From Bacteroidota bacterium (lineage in GTDB: Bacteria > Bacteroidota > Ignavibacteria > UBA10030 > UBA6906): a DNA stretch of 47,771 bases. The notes beneath the pieces are model-generated. The model did no database searches, had not been told where the DNA came from, and was given only the letters and a program-made list of their open reading frames with translations. Below are positions 37,201-45,660 of the stretch, piece after piece (position 1 is the first letter of the stretch; every line of letters begins with the position of its first letter). The stretch is taken from the NCBI GenBank assembly GCA_030835135.1, contig JAUQWO010000031.1:1-47771 (forward strand), given 5' to 3'. The translations under genes and the position numbers were made by a program.

Positions 37201-37910
37201 CCGTCCCTTCCGCGCTGGGCCTCATGCTCGAGGCCGACCACCGGCGCCAGACCCGGCACTCGGCATGGTGGACCATCGGGGTCGCCGCACTCGGACTCCT
37301 CAATCTGTTCGCATGCGCATATCTTGAACGGTTCATCGGGTCGGACCGCAGCGGCGAGGGATTCATCCTGTTCCTGGCCACGGAGTCCTTCTTCGCGTTG
37401 TTGACCGGCGCGGCGGTCGCCAATAGCGGACTGGAGACACTGGCGCGCCGGACGCGGGTCCTCCCTCTCGCGGCGGCAACCCGCTTTGATTTCGTCCTCC
37501 TCGCTCTGGTCCGGCACCGGGCCCTCCTCATGCTCACGGGCACAGCGGTCTTCGCCGGCGCTCTCCTGGGCCCCGCGACCGTTCCCGGAGTCGGAGGACG
37601 GGTCGTGATGATGACGCTCCTGATGCTCTTGCTGATGGTTCTCATGAGCACGCTCCTGATCCTCCGGATCCGCCCGGGTGCCGCCGGCCGTTCGATCCTC
37701 GCTTCGGCCGGCCTTGCCGCCGCCGCGTTCCTCATCGCGACCGCGGTGATGTCGCCGGGCCCCGTGCTCAGGATACTCCTCCCCCTCCGCTGGGTGGCCT
37801 CAGGGGTGGCGGAAGTCGAACAAGGCAACATCATTCCCGCGCTCTCTAACGCGATGTATCTCGCCATTGCCGCCGCCGCATGCGCATGGATCGGTCGCCG
37901 GTATGCGTGA
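37188..37910 (+). CDS. Multi-pass membrane protein, ABC-2-like
   Basis: 240 residues, ATG at 37188 within the previous gene. About six hydrophobic helices; the charged segment ARRTRVLPLAAATRFDFVLLALVRHRALL between helices is like the coupling region of ABC-2 permeases. It may be one half of a second exporter together with the following gene and the second ATPase. No reliable family motif. Confidence 0.65.
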   Translation: MEQVTVPSALGLMLEADHRRQTRHSAWWTIGVAALGLLNLFACAYLERFIGSDRSGEGFILFLATESFFALLTGAAVANSGLETLARRTRVLPLAAATRFDFVLLALVRHRALLMLTGTAVFAGALLGPATVPGVGGRVVMMTLLMLLLMVLMSTLLILRIRPGAAGRSILASAGLAAAAFLIATAVMSPGPVLRILLPLRWVASGVAEVEQGNIIPALSNAMYLAIAAAACAWIGRRYA

Positions 37911-38571
37911 CCTCCGAATGATCGCCCTCGAGCTCCGCGGCATGATCGCCACCGGCCACCTCCTGCGGATCGCACCGCTTGCGATCATCGCCCCCGTGCT
38001 CTCCCTGTGGCCGTATATCGGCTCGATCTTCGCACCGGCCATGGTCGCCACACTGGTCACGCTCGAACCATTCTATAATAATGCGTTGAATCTCTGGCAC
38101 GGACAGACGACATCTGGCGTGCTCTTTCCCGTGGACGGTGCACGGATGCTGCGCGCGAAGAATGCCGCGCTGATCATCCTCACGTGGGGATGCGCGTCCT
38201 TCTTTGTCACGCTGGTCTGCTATGTGCAACCCGAACCACCAGGGGCCCCGCAGATCACTTCGTCTGCGCTGTATCTGGCCGCGGTCCAGTTCCCCCTGCT
38301 CATGCTCGGGAACAGCTTCTCCTGGCAACAGCTCCGGCCCCGGTCGCGCTGGACCCTCGAGGATGCTGCGGGAGCGATCCTCATGCTGATCGGCGGTGGA
38401 CTGGTCTCCGTACCACCGCTCGTGCTGGGCGAACTCCCGGGGAGTCAGATCATGCTTGTGGTGTACACTCTTGCGATGGGCGCGGCGTGGTGGGCCGTCG
38501 CGATACCGCATGTGGCACGGGTCATTCAGGAACGACGGACGGATCTATGGCAGCAGACACATCTGACATAG
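37903..38571 (+). CDS. Multi-pass membrane protein, ABC-2-like
   Basis: 222 residues, ATG at 37903, overlapping the previous gene by 8 nt. About six helices with the intervening loop SGVLFPVDGARMLRAKNAALIIL. It lies between another membrane protein and an ATPase whose start falls within it, and probably functions as a permease subunit. Family not recognised with certainty. Confidence 0.65.
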   Translation: MRDLRMIALELRGMIATGHLLRIAPLAIIAPVLSLWPYIGSIFAPAMVATLVTLEPFYNNALNLWHGQTTSGVLFPVDGARMLRAKNAALIILTWGCASFFVTLVCYVQPEPPGAPQITSSALYLAAVQFPLLMLGNSFSWQQLRPRSRWTLEDAAGAILMLIGGGLVSVPPLVLGELPGSQIMLVVYTLAMGAAWWAVAIPHVARVIQERRTDLWQQTHLT

Positions 38572-39335
38572 TGCTGGAGCATGTGACGAAGAGCTATGAG
38601 AACGGTCATCGGGCACTCACGGGTCTGAGCCTCACGGTCCCGCGGGGATCGATCATGGGATTCGTCGGTCTCAATGGCGCGGGAAAGTCCACGACGATCC
38701 GACTTCTCGCCGGTCTGGAACACGCGGATGATGGGAACATCGTGGTCCTCGGGCACCCCGCGCTCACACGTCCGCCTGCGGTCGCTGCACGGATCGGGTT
38801 CGTCCTGGATGATCCGTTCTACTTCGAGTGGCTCTCCGGACGGGAGTATTGCATCTGGACGGGGATGATGTACGGAGTGCCCGGGGCGGAATGTGAACGC
38901 CGGACGGCGGAGTTGCTTACACTGCTCGACCTTCCGGGAGACGACCGCATGCTGATCGGCACCTACTCGACCGGGATGAAGAAGAAGATATCGCTGGCAG
39001 CGGCACTGATCCACGCACCCTCGCTGCTCATCCTGGACGAGCCGTTGGAAGCCGTGGATGCCGTTGCGGCCCGGACCATCAAGGACATCCTGTCGGATCT
39101 TGCGTCCCGCGGGACCACCGTGTTCATCACCTCTCATGCGCTCGACACTGTAGAGCGATTCTGCACGGACGTCTGTATCATTCACGAGGGTCGCGTCATC
39201 GTGCAAAGCCCGATGGCAACACTGGCGGACGCTGTCCGCCCTCTCCTGGGAGAGCAGGCAGGAGCGACGCTGGAGGAGAACTTCGTATCGCTCGTTGCCC
39301 CGACCTCCACCCGCAAGCGGCTCTCGTATGTTTGA
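38547..39335 (+). CDS. ABC transporter ATP-binding protein
   Basis: 262 residues, ATG at 38547, overlapping the permease-like gene by 25 nt. GLNGAGKST (Walker A), YSTGMKKKISLAAALI (signature), LLILDEPLEAVD (Walker B) and TSHALDTVERF (switch) are complete. It is shorter than the first ATPase and lacks the C-terminal extension. It likely pairs with the two preceding membrane proteins as a second export system. Confidence 0.92.
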   Translation: MAADTSDIVLEHVTKSYENGHRALTGLSLTVPRGSIMGFVGLNGAGKSTTIRLLAGLEHADDGNIVVLGHPALTRPPAVAARIGFVLDDPFYFEWLSGREYCIWTGMMYGVPGAECERRTAELLTLLDLPGDDRMLIGTYSTGMKKKISLAAALIHAPSLLILDEPLEAVDAVAARTIKDILSDLASRGTTVFITSHALDTVERFCTDVCIIHEGRVIVQSPMATLADAVRPLLGEQAGATLEENFVSLVAPTSTRKRLSYV

Positions 39336-40023
39336 CCACTCTGCCGCGCTGATACTCCCCTTCCTGCCGGCACGCACCGCGTCCCGCATTGCACGCGCAC
39401 CTCGCTGGGTCGTGCCGCTCATAGCCATCGTGGCGGTGCAGATACTCCTTGAGATCGTGGCCCATCCGATCCATGTCGACCGGACCATCGCCCACATCCC
39501 GCCATCCGCATCCCGGGACGAGCTGCGTGTGGTGCACGCGGAGCTTGATGCGGCGTTGCCGTGGGAGCTGGCGATCCTGCCGATCAAGGAGTCGGCGGGA
39601 GCGGCAGCGGGTGCGCTCCTCCTGGGACTGATCGTGGCGGCGTTCAGTGGCGGTCAGCGCCCCCGGTTTGCATTGCTTTTCACGATATGCATAGGTCTTG
39701 CCGTGATCGGGGTCATGGAAAAGGGGGCGGAAATAGCGTTTCTATCGGGTTCCAGGGAGATGCAAGCCCTGCCCATCTATCCATGGAGCGCACTGGCATT
39801 CACGGGGCCGGCGGCGCTGTCGTATCCCGCGGCACTTTTGCTTACCATCATTAATCTCTTTACATTATGGTACGTAAGTGCGCTTGCCAGGGCACTCGCC
39901 GTTCTCTGCAACATACGCATAGCACACGCCGTCCTGATCGCGATCGTGTTCAGGGCGGTCACCGCAGGTTGTGCCATCGCTGTCCTCCATCTCCTCCGGA
40001 ATGCCTACGTGTTCACACTCTGA
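39328..40023 (+). CDS. Multi-pass membrane protein of unknown function
   Basis: 231 residues, ATG at 39328 overlapping the ATPase stop. Five or six hydrophobic helices; a large soluble loop (HIPPSASRDELRVVHAELDAAL) follows the first. The size, fold and a proline near a central helix are compatible with Yip1-like proteins, but this is not certain. Last gene of the ABC block. Confidence 0.65.
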   Translation: MFDHSAALILPFLPARTASRIARAPRWVVPLIAIVAVQILLEIVAHPIHVDRTIAHIPPSASRDELRVVHAELDAALPWELAILPIKESAGAAAGALLLGLIVAAFSGGQRPRFALLFTICIGLAVIGVMEKGAEIAFLSGSREMQALPIYPWSALAFTGPAALSYPAALLLTIINLFTLWYVSALARALAVLCNIRIAHAVLIAIVFRAVTAGCAIAVLHLLRNAYVFTL

Positions 40024-40099
40024 CCCCGTCTGGCGCGGCAGGAGCAACTGCTGGTGCGATGCGCGACCGCGGCATGGATAGTGATCGAAAAGGAACGTC

Positions 40100-41032
40100 A
40101 TGGCACAAAAACTCAGATTTGAGGACCTCGAGTCCCCGATCGTGCGGAAGCGCACGGGGGACGACAAGTTCCACCAGGTCGGCGTCATCGGCCTGGGGGT
40201 AATGGGACAGGGCATCGTGGAGACCATTGCCAGCGCCGGGATCGAGGTCATCGGCGTCGAACGTGATGAAGCATCATTGAAGGCCGGCATGGACGGCCTG
40301 AGCAAGGCGATGGACATCGAGATCAAGCGCTGGGGGAAGACCGCATCCGAAAAGCGCGCCGTCCTCTCCCGCGTGAAGGGCACCGTGAACATCGCTGATC
40401 TCAAAGGGTGCGAGGTGGTCATCGAAGCGGTGGATGAGAACTTCGGCCTGAAGCAGAAGCTCATTGAATCCTTCTATGCCATCGGCAAAGAAGACGCGGT
40501 CTTCATCTCCAATACCGCAACACTCAGCCTCTCGAAACTTGCCGAGACCGCCCGTCACCCCGAGCGGATCATCGGGATGCATTTCCTCAACCCCGTACCG
40601 TTCGTCCCGCTCGTCGAGATCGTCCGCGGTATGAAGACCTCGAATGAGACCTTCGCGCTGGTGAAGGCCTTTGCCACACGGATCGGCAAGACCCCGGTGG
40701 AGGTCTTCGAGTACCCCGGGTTCATCACCACCCGTACCATCCTGCCGATGCTGAACGAAGCGATGCACGCGCTGATGGAGGGGATCGCCAGTGCGGAGGA
40801 CATCGACACCGCCATGCGCCTCGGGTACGCGATGCAGAACGGCCCGCTGGAGATGTCGGACAATATGGGTCTGGACGAGGTCCTGATGTGGATGGAAACA
40901 CTCTGGCACGAACTCGGTGAACCGCGCTATCGCCCCTGCCCCCTGCTCCGCCGGATGGTGCGTGAAGGCAAACTCGGCAAGAAAACCGGCGAAGGTTTCT
41001 TCAAGTACAACGAGGACGGCAAACGGCTATGA
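40100..41032 (+). CDS. 3-hydroxyacyl-CoA dehydrogenase
   Basis: 310 residues, AAAGGA upstream. GVIGLGVMGQGI near 28-39 is the NAD-binding loop; EAVDEN, SNTATLSLSKLA and MHFLNPVPFVPLVEIV (catalytic His) are the family blocks, and the C-terminal helical domain contains LGYAMQNGPLEMSD. Oxidises 3-hydroxybutyryl-CoA or longer 3-hydroxyacyl-CoA. It overlaps ackA by ATGA, a pairing that suggests fermentative or acyl-CoA to acetate energy metabolism. An N-terminal extension of about 25 residues precedes the Rossmann loop. Confidence 0.93.
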   Translation: MAQKLRFEDLESPIVRKRTGDDKFHQVGVIGLGVMGQGIVETIASAGIEVIGVERDEASLKAGMDGLSKAMDIEIKRWGKTASEKRAVLSRVKGTVNIADLKGCEVVIEAVDENFGLKQKLIESFYAIGKEDAVFISNTATLSLSKLAETARHPERIIGMHFLNPVPFVPLVEIVRGMKTSNETFALVKAFATRIGKTPVEVFEYPGFITTRTILPMLNEAMHALMEGIASAEDIDTAMRLGYAMQNGPLEMSDNMGLDEVLMWMETLWHELGEPRYRPCPLLRRMVREGKLGKKTGEGFFKYNEDGKRL

Positions 41033-42237
41033 ATATCCTGGTCCTGAATTGCGGCAGCTCATCGGTCAAATACCAGCTCATCGACGATACGGCTCGCAAA
41101 CGCCTCGCGGGCGGCTCCGTCGAACGCATCGGCATGTCCGGTGCCACCCTCTCCAACACACGCTTCGACGGTGACGAGATCAAGATCGCCGGCGAGATCG
41201 TGGACCATACGGTCGCGATCGAATACATCCTCGCCATTCTCCTGAGCAGGAACCACGGCGTCATCAGCGACAAGTCGGACATCCATGCGGTCGGGCATCG
41301 CGTGGTGCACGGCGGCGAAGCGTTCGCAGGCGCGGTCCTGATCACGGACGAGGTGACCAAGACGCTCCGCGAGAACATCGAGCTCGCGCCGCTCCACAAC
41401 CCGCACAACCTTCGTGGGATCGCTGCATGCGAGGCGAACCTGCCGGGGATCCCGCAGGTGGGCGTGTTCGACACCGCGTTTCATCAGAAGATGCCGAAGA
41501 AGGCGTATCTGTACGGCATCCCCTACGCACTGTACTCGCAGTACAAGATCCGGCGCTATGGCTTCCACGGTACCTCGCACCGCTATGTCGCGGAACGCGC
41601 CGCGGCAATGCTCGGCAAGGACCTGTCGTCGCTCAAGTTGATCACCACCCACCTCGGGAATGGCTGCAGCATGGCGGCCGTGGACCGCGGCGTGTCCGTC
41701 GATACCTCGATGGGGTTCACGCCGCTGGAAGGGTTGTTGATGGGGACCCGCTGCGGTGACATCGACACCTCGATCATCCTCTACATCATGGCCAAGGAAG
41801 GTCTGACGATGAACGAGGCGGGGACGCTCCTCCAGAAGCATAGCGGACTGCAGGGGATCTCGGGCATCAGCAGCGACATGCGTGAGATCATCGCGGAGAT
41901 GAAGAACGACGACCGGAAGGCACGGTATGCGTTTGAAGTGTTCACGTACCGCGTGAAGAAGTACATCGGGGCATATGCGGCCGCAATGGGCGGCGTGGAT
42001 GCGGTGGTCTTCACCGGCGGGATCGGCGAAAACAGCTCCGAAGTGCGCACAGCAAGCTGCGAGAACATGGCGTTCCTCGGCATCGACATCGATGAGGCAA
42101 AGAACACCGCGGGTCCGAAGGAGAAGAACATCTCCAGGGACGGCACCCGGACGCAGGTCCTGGTGGTCCCGACCAACGAAGAGCTCGTCATCGCTCTCGA
42201 TACGGCAGAGATCGTCAAGGCCCGGCAGCACGCCTGA
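41029..42237 (+). CDS. ackA: Acetate kinase
   Basis: 402 residues. Converts acetyl phosphate and ADP to acetate and ATP. LNCGSSSVKY at 5-14 is the phosphate-binding start; VFDTAFH, GFHGTSHRYV, THLGNGCSM and DTSMGFTPLEGLLMGTRCGDID are the second signature region; FTGGIGEN near 325 closes the site. The start overlaps the previous stop (ATGA). No phosphotransacetylase gene is seen in the window. The gene ends 5 nt from the convergent yigZ. Confidence 0.96.
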   Translation: MNILVLNCGSSSVKYQLIDDTARKRLAGGSVERIGMSGATLSNTRFDGDEIKIAGEIVDHTVAIEYILAILLSRNHGVISDKSDIHAVGHRVVHGGEAFAGAVLITDEVTKTLRENIELAPLHNPHNLRGIAACEANLPGIPQVGVFDTAFHQKMPKKAYLYGIPYALYSQYKIRRYGFHGTSHRYVAERAAAMLGKDLSSLKLITTHLGNGCSMAAVDRGVSVDTSMGFTPLEGLLMGTRCGDIDTSIILYIMAKEGLTMNEAGTLLQKHSGLQGISGISSDMREIIAEMKNDDRKARYAFEVFTYRVKKYIGAYAAAMGGVDAVVFTGGIGENSSEVRTASCENMAFLGIDIDEAKNTAGPKEKNISRDGTRTQVLVVPTNEELVIALDTAEIVKARQHA

Positions 42238-42242
42238 GCGGT

Positions 42243-42857
42243 TCACACTGGTGACGGCGGATCGACCGTAAGCTGCCCGTGGGTGGCTTCGATCAGGTCC
42301 GCCGTCAGTCGTTCCAGCCCTCCCCGACGCACCTCCAGACACATCCGTACCAGGGCATCGTACTCCGTCGTCAGGATCTTCACCTGCCGCGCAGAACACA
42401 GACGCATCACCGTGCTGATATGGGCGTGCGGGAACCGGACGATGCATGTGGCGGTCAGATAGCACGTGAGCATACCGGCACCCGCCAGAGCCGCCGCGGC
42501 AGCATCGCCATAGGCACGCACAAGCCCCCCGACCCCGAGTTTGGTCCCCCCGAACCAGCGGGTCACCACCACGATCACGTTGGTCAACGACCCGTGGTCG
42601 ATGGCGGCCAGGATCGGCCGGCCGGCGGAGCTGCCGGGTTCCCCATCGTCATGGATCCGGTACGTTTCCCCGCCAGGCCCGAGCCGGTATGCGTAACAAT
42701 GATGGGTGGCATCATAGTGCCGCTTGCGGATATCCTCCAGAACGGCTTCGGCGGACTGCCGGTCTTCGACCGGAACGGCATCCGCAAGGAACCGCGAGCC
42801 CCGTATCTTGGTTTCAACGGTATGACGGCGGGCTATCGTGTGGAACGTATCGACCAT
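42243..42857 (-). CDS. yigZ: YigZ/IMPACT-family protein
   Basis: 204 residues. ATHHCYAYRLG near 50, DDGEPGSSAGRPIL near 70 and VVVTRWFGGTKLGVGGLVRAYG near 96 are the family signature. Members are linked to translation regulation and stress responses, but the bacterial role is not settled. The C-terminal ferredoxin-like half is present. Divergent from bshA. Confidence 0.93.
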   Translation of the reverse strand: MVDTFHTIARRHTVETKIRGSRFLADAVPVEDRQSAEAVLEDIRKRHYDATHHCYAYRLGPGGETYRIHDDGEPGSSAGRPILAAIDHGSLTNVIVVVTRWFGGTKLGVGGLVRAYGDAAAAALAGAGMLTCYLTATCIVRFPHAHISTVMRLCSARQVKILTTEYDALVRMCLEVRRGGLERLTADLIEATHGQLTVDPPSPV

Positions 42858-42895
42858 GCTGTAATATATTCAATCCCCCCGCGTGTTCAAAGTGC

Positions 42896-42924
42896 TTGCG
42901 CCTTAATACCACCTTGATTATCTT
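42896..42924 (+). promoter_or_regulatory. Candidate bshA promoter
   Basis: TTGCGC (42896-42901), a 17-nt spacer, TATCTT (42919-42924). The bshA ATG at 42934 lies only 9 nt past the -10, with no ribosome site, which points to a leaderless transcript. Confidence 0.4.
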
Positions 42925-42933
42925 CCTCCGACC

Positions 42934-44067
42934 ATGAAACGACCGTTGAAGATCGGCATCGTCTGCTACCCGACCTATGGGGGCAGCGGCGTTGTTGCCA
43001 CGGAACTCGGCAAGGCGCTCGCCGGACGAGGCCATCAGATCCACTTCATCAGCTATGCCCTGCCGATGCGGTTGGATTCCTATGAGGGAAACATCTTCTA
43101 CCATGAAGTAGAGATGTCCAGCTACCCCCTGTTTGAATTCCCGCTGTACACGCCGGCCCTGGCGAGCAAGATCGTGGAGGTGGCGCAGTTCGAGAAGCTC
43201 GACATCCTGCATGCTCACTACGCCATCCCGCATGCCACGAGCGCATACCTCGCACGCGAGATCCTCGGCGGGAAACCGAAGGTGATCACGACCCTGCACG
43301 GGACCGATATCACGCTGGTGGGTCTGGAGCCAAGCTTTCTGTCCGTGATGAAGTTCAGTATCGAGCGGAGCGATGGCGTCACCGCGGTCTCCCGGTTCCT
43401 GAAGGAAAAGACCCTGACGAATTACGGGATCGACAAGGACATCCGGGTGATCCCGAACTTCGTGGACACGGACAAGTACCGCCGTGTGGAATGCACCCAG
43501 GTCCGCGAGCGCTTCGCTCCCCCGGAGGAGAAGATCCTGATCCATGTCTCGAACTTCCGCGCGGTCAAACGGGTGGCCGACGTGATCCGGGTTTTCAACG
43601 AGGTGCAGAAGAAGGTGCCGTCGCATCTGATCCTGGCGGGCGACGGCCCCGACCGGTCGGCGTGCGAACTGCTGGTCCGGGAACTCGGGATCCAGGACAA
43701 GGTCCGCTTCCTCGGCAAGCAGACCGAACTTGTGCGCATTCTGTCAGCCGCCGACCTCATGCTGATGCCGAGCCAGTCCGAGAGTTTCGGCCTTGCTGCG
43801 CTGGAGGCCATGGCGTGCGGTGTCCCGGTGATCTCCACCAGCGTGGGCGGATTGCCGGAACTTCAAGTGCACGGACAGACCGGCTACATCGCGGAGATCG
43901 GCGATATCGAGCGGATGGCGAAGTATGCGGTGGATCTGCTGACCAACGATACACGCATGGCGATGTTCCGTCAGGCGTGCCGCGCGCGCGCGGTGGACCA
44001 CTTCGATGTGGGTAAGATCGTGTCGATGTATGAGGAGTACTACTGGGAGAGTTGTTCAGAAACGTGA
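42934..44067 (+). CDS. bshA: N-acetyl-alpha-D-glucosaminyl L-malate synthase (bacillithiol synthesis)
   Basis: 377 residues, GT4 fold. The N-terminal KIGIVCYPTYGGSGVVATELG, HAHYAIPHATSAYLAR and TLHGTDITLVG are characteristic of BshA, and PSQSESFGLAALEAMACGVPV carries the E-x7-E donor motif. It makes GlcNAc-malate from UDP-GlcNAc and L-malate, the first step of the low-molecular-weight thiol bacillithiol. BshB and BshC are not in the window. Occurrence of this gene supports an FCB-group or related origin. Confidence 0.9.
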   Translation: MKRPLKIGIVCYPTYGGSGVVATELGKALAGRGHQIHFISYALPMRLDSYEGNIFYHEVEMSSYPLFEFPLYTPALASKIVEVAQFEKLDILHAHYAIPHATSAYLAREILGGKPKVITTLHGTDITLVGLEPSFLSVMKFSIERSDGVTAVSRFLKEKTLTNYGIDKDIRVIPNFVDTDKYRRVECTQVRERFAPPEEKILIHVSNFRAVKRVADVIRVFNEVQKKVPSHLILAGDGPDRSACELLVRELGIQDKVRFLGKQTELVRILSAADLMLMPSQSESFGLAALEAMACGVPVISTSVGGLPELQVHGQTGYIAEIGDIERMAKYAVDLLTNDTRMAMFRQACRARAVDHFDVGKIVSMYEEYYWESCSET

Positions 44068-44088
44068 TCGACAGTGAGGAGTGCCGCT

Positions 44089-44391
44089 ATGCTGGATGTC
44101 ATCCGGTGGAATAAGCCCAAGAAGCCAACGCTCGAAGAGCTGCAGAAGTCGCTCAGCGCGGAGGGGCTCGAGCACGATCTGTATTCCGACAGCCCGGGCA
44201 CCAAATACGGGCGCCACAAGCACGCCTTCGACGATTTCATCGTGATCGTATCGGGAAAGATGCGCATCGTGACCGACACGCAGGATTGGGTGATGAAGCC
44301 CGGAGACCGGCTCAATCTCCCGGCGAACACTGCACACTCGGCCGAGGTGGTCGGACGTGAGGAAGTACACTACCTTTCCGCGGCGAAGTAG
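44089..44391 (+). CDS. Small cupin-domain protein
   Basis: 100 residues from the ATG at 44089 (GAGGAG upstream; an in-frame GTG at 44074 is less likely). One cupin barrel: GRHKHAFDDFIVIVSGKMRI (metal-binding His pair and a Glu replaced by Asp/Phe), then PGDRLNLPANTAHSAEV. It could bind a metal and sense or isomerise a small sugar. It follows bshA by 21 nt but no specific role is evident. Confidence 0.88.
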   Translation: MLDVIRWNKPKKPTLEELQKSLSAEGLEHDLYSDSPGTKYGRHKHAFDDFIVIVSGKMRIVTDTQDWVMKPGDRLNLPANTAHSAEVVGREEVHYLSAAK

Positions 44392-44428
44392 CCCGGCCGC
44401 TCCACCCTTCCTCCCCCCTGCCGGGTCC

Positions 44429-44980
44429 CTACCCGATCAGCCGCCGCTTCGCCAGCACATGGTCCGCCCAGAGGAACAGCGGCACCACCAGCATCACGGC
44501 CAGAGTCACCTGCACGGCCTCAGCGCTGAACAGTTGTGGCACCATTCCGGTGATCCACCCCGACACGGCTTCCGCGAGCACGCCGATGCCCCGGTACGAC
44601 CCGCCCAGCACCCGCTCCCATGCGACCGGCAGACCGTTCCCGGGAACCTCCAGTGATGCCGTGAGGATCGCGCCGGCACCACCAACCGCCCCGAACAGGA
44701 CCAGCACACCGCCAGCCAGAACCCGTGGCCGGAGCATCCGGTCGAGGAGTGTCGCTTTGCGGGGGAGCATGATGCGGGCAAGAACGGTCTCTGTCATGTG
44801 CCGACCCGCCTGTTCACGCGGGATGGTGCGCAGGATCCCGTCCACCACCACAACGCCCCGGTGGAGCGCTGCACACGCCGGGCATATATCCAGATGCATC
44901 CGGAGTGCGACACGCGCAGCGCCGGACAATCGTCCATCGACATACTCGTGGATCGTCTGCTCATCATAGTGACCGGTCAT
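44429..44980 (-). CDS. Anti-sigma factor, zinc-finger type
   Basis: 183 residues, ATG overlapping the sigma gene stop. Residues 5-45 hold HEYVDGRLSG and LRMHLDICPACAAL, the H-x3-C-x2-C of a ZAS anti-sigma domain. Two or three hydrophobic helices follow (AGGVLVLFGAVGGAGAIL near 88, LAVMLVVPLFLWADHVL near the end), placing the ZAS domain in the cytoplasm and the rest in the membrane. Should bind and inhibit the ECF sigma factor encoded in front of it. Confidence 0.88.
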   Translation of the reverse strand: MTGHYDEQTIHEYVDGRLSGAARVALRMHLDICPACAALHRGVVVVDGILRTIPREQAGRHMTETVLARIMLPRKATLLDRMLRPRVLAGGVLVLFGAVGGAGAILTASLEVPGNGLPVAWERVLGGSYRGIGVLAEAVSGWITGMVPQLFSAEAVQVTLAVMLVVPLFLWADHVLAKRRLIG

Positions 44981-45552
44981 GCTGCCCTCACATTCTTGTC
45001 CACATCACGGGCAAGGAGAGACTTGAGCCGTGCCCGCCCACGGAACAGATAGGTCTTCACGGTACCGAGTGGAATATCCATGATGTCCGCGATCTCTTCA
45101 TAGGACTGCTCCTGCAGGTAGAACAACTCCACAGCGATGCGGTGCCCATCCGGAAGCGCCTTCATGACCCGGTCCAGCCGCTGCACCTGTTCATCACGCT
45201 CCATCTTGTCCAGGACATCCATTCCCTCGCCGTCGAGCACGGCGGGACACTCATCATCGGTCAGGAGGTCCAGGCTTTGTGCCGGCCGCTTTCTCCGGGA
45301 CACCCGGGTCATGCTCAGATTGAACACGATACGATAGAGCCACGTGCCGAACCGGGATTCCCCGCGGAAAGACGCGAGACCCTGGTACGCCCGCAGGAAC
45401 GCATCCTGCACCACTTCCTCCGCTTCCTCCCGCGATCCCAGGATCCGCACGGCAAGCGTGAAGGCGCCATCCTTGTGAAGTTCAATGAGCAGGCCGAACG
45501 CGCGGGCATCCCCGGCTCGTACCCTCTCGAGTATGGCGTGTTCGGTTTCCAT
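44977..45552 (-). CDS. ECF-type RNA polymerase sigma factor
   Basis: 191 residues. Region 2 covers about 20-95 (AEEVVQDAFLRAYQG, FRGESRFGTWLYRIVFN), region 4 covers 125-180 (LPDGHRIAVELFYLQEQSYEEIADIMDIPLGTVKTYLFRGRARL). Its gene is coupled to the anti-sigma gene (ATGA). A TGAAAC / CGTC promoter directly upstream suggests it transcribes its own operon. No Shine-Dalgarno site precedes the start. Confidence 0.95.
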   Translation of the reverse strand: METEHAILERVRAGDARAFGLLIELHKDGAFTLAVRILGSREEAEEVVQDAFLRAYQGLASFRGESRFGTWLYRIVFNLSMTRVSRRKRPAQSLDLLTDDECPAVLDGEGMDVLDKMERDEQVQRLDRVMKALPDGHRIAVELFYLQEQSYEEIADIMDIPLGTVKTYLFRGRARLKSLLARDVDKNVRAA

Positions 45553-45562
45553 GGACTACTCA

Positions 45563-45592
45563 TTGGACGACACGCCGGCTGTGGATGTTTCA
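45563..45592 (-). promoter_or_regulatory. Candidate ECF-type promoter of the sigma/anti-sigma operon
   Basis: On the minus strand TGAAAC (45592-45587), a 17-nt spacer and CGTCCAA (45569-45563). It is the mirror of a promoter on the plus strand. Predicted start only a few nt from the ATG at 45552. Confidence 0.55.
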
Positions 45593-45602
45593 CTGTGCCC
45601 GG

Positions 45603-45632
45603 TGAAACAAACCTCCGGAGGATGCGGTCTAA
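45603..45632 (+). promoter_or_regulatory. Candidate ECF-type promoter of the small membrane protein gene
   Basis: TGAAAC (45603-45608), a 16-nt spacer and CGGTCTAA (45625-45632), ahead of an ATG at 45661 with GAGG. Together with the minus-strand promoter it explains the inverted repeat GTTTCAC/GTGAAAC (45587-45608). Confidence 0.55.
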
Positions 45633-45660
45633 CTGACACACAACCACACACGAGGTCATC

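Noticed and set aside
41059-42465. 468-codon minus-strand open frame
   Set aside because: Antisense to ackA and extends over yigZ; not coding.
45587-45608. Dimeric repressor operator
   Set aside because: The two arms are better explained as -35 elements of divergent ECF promoters.
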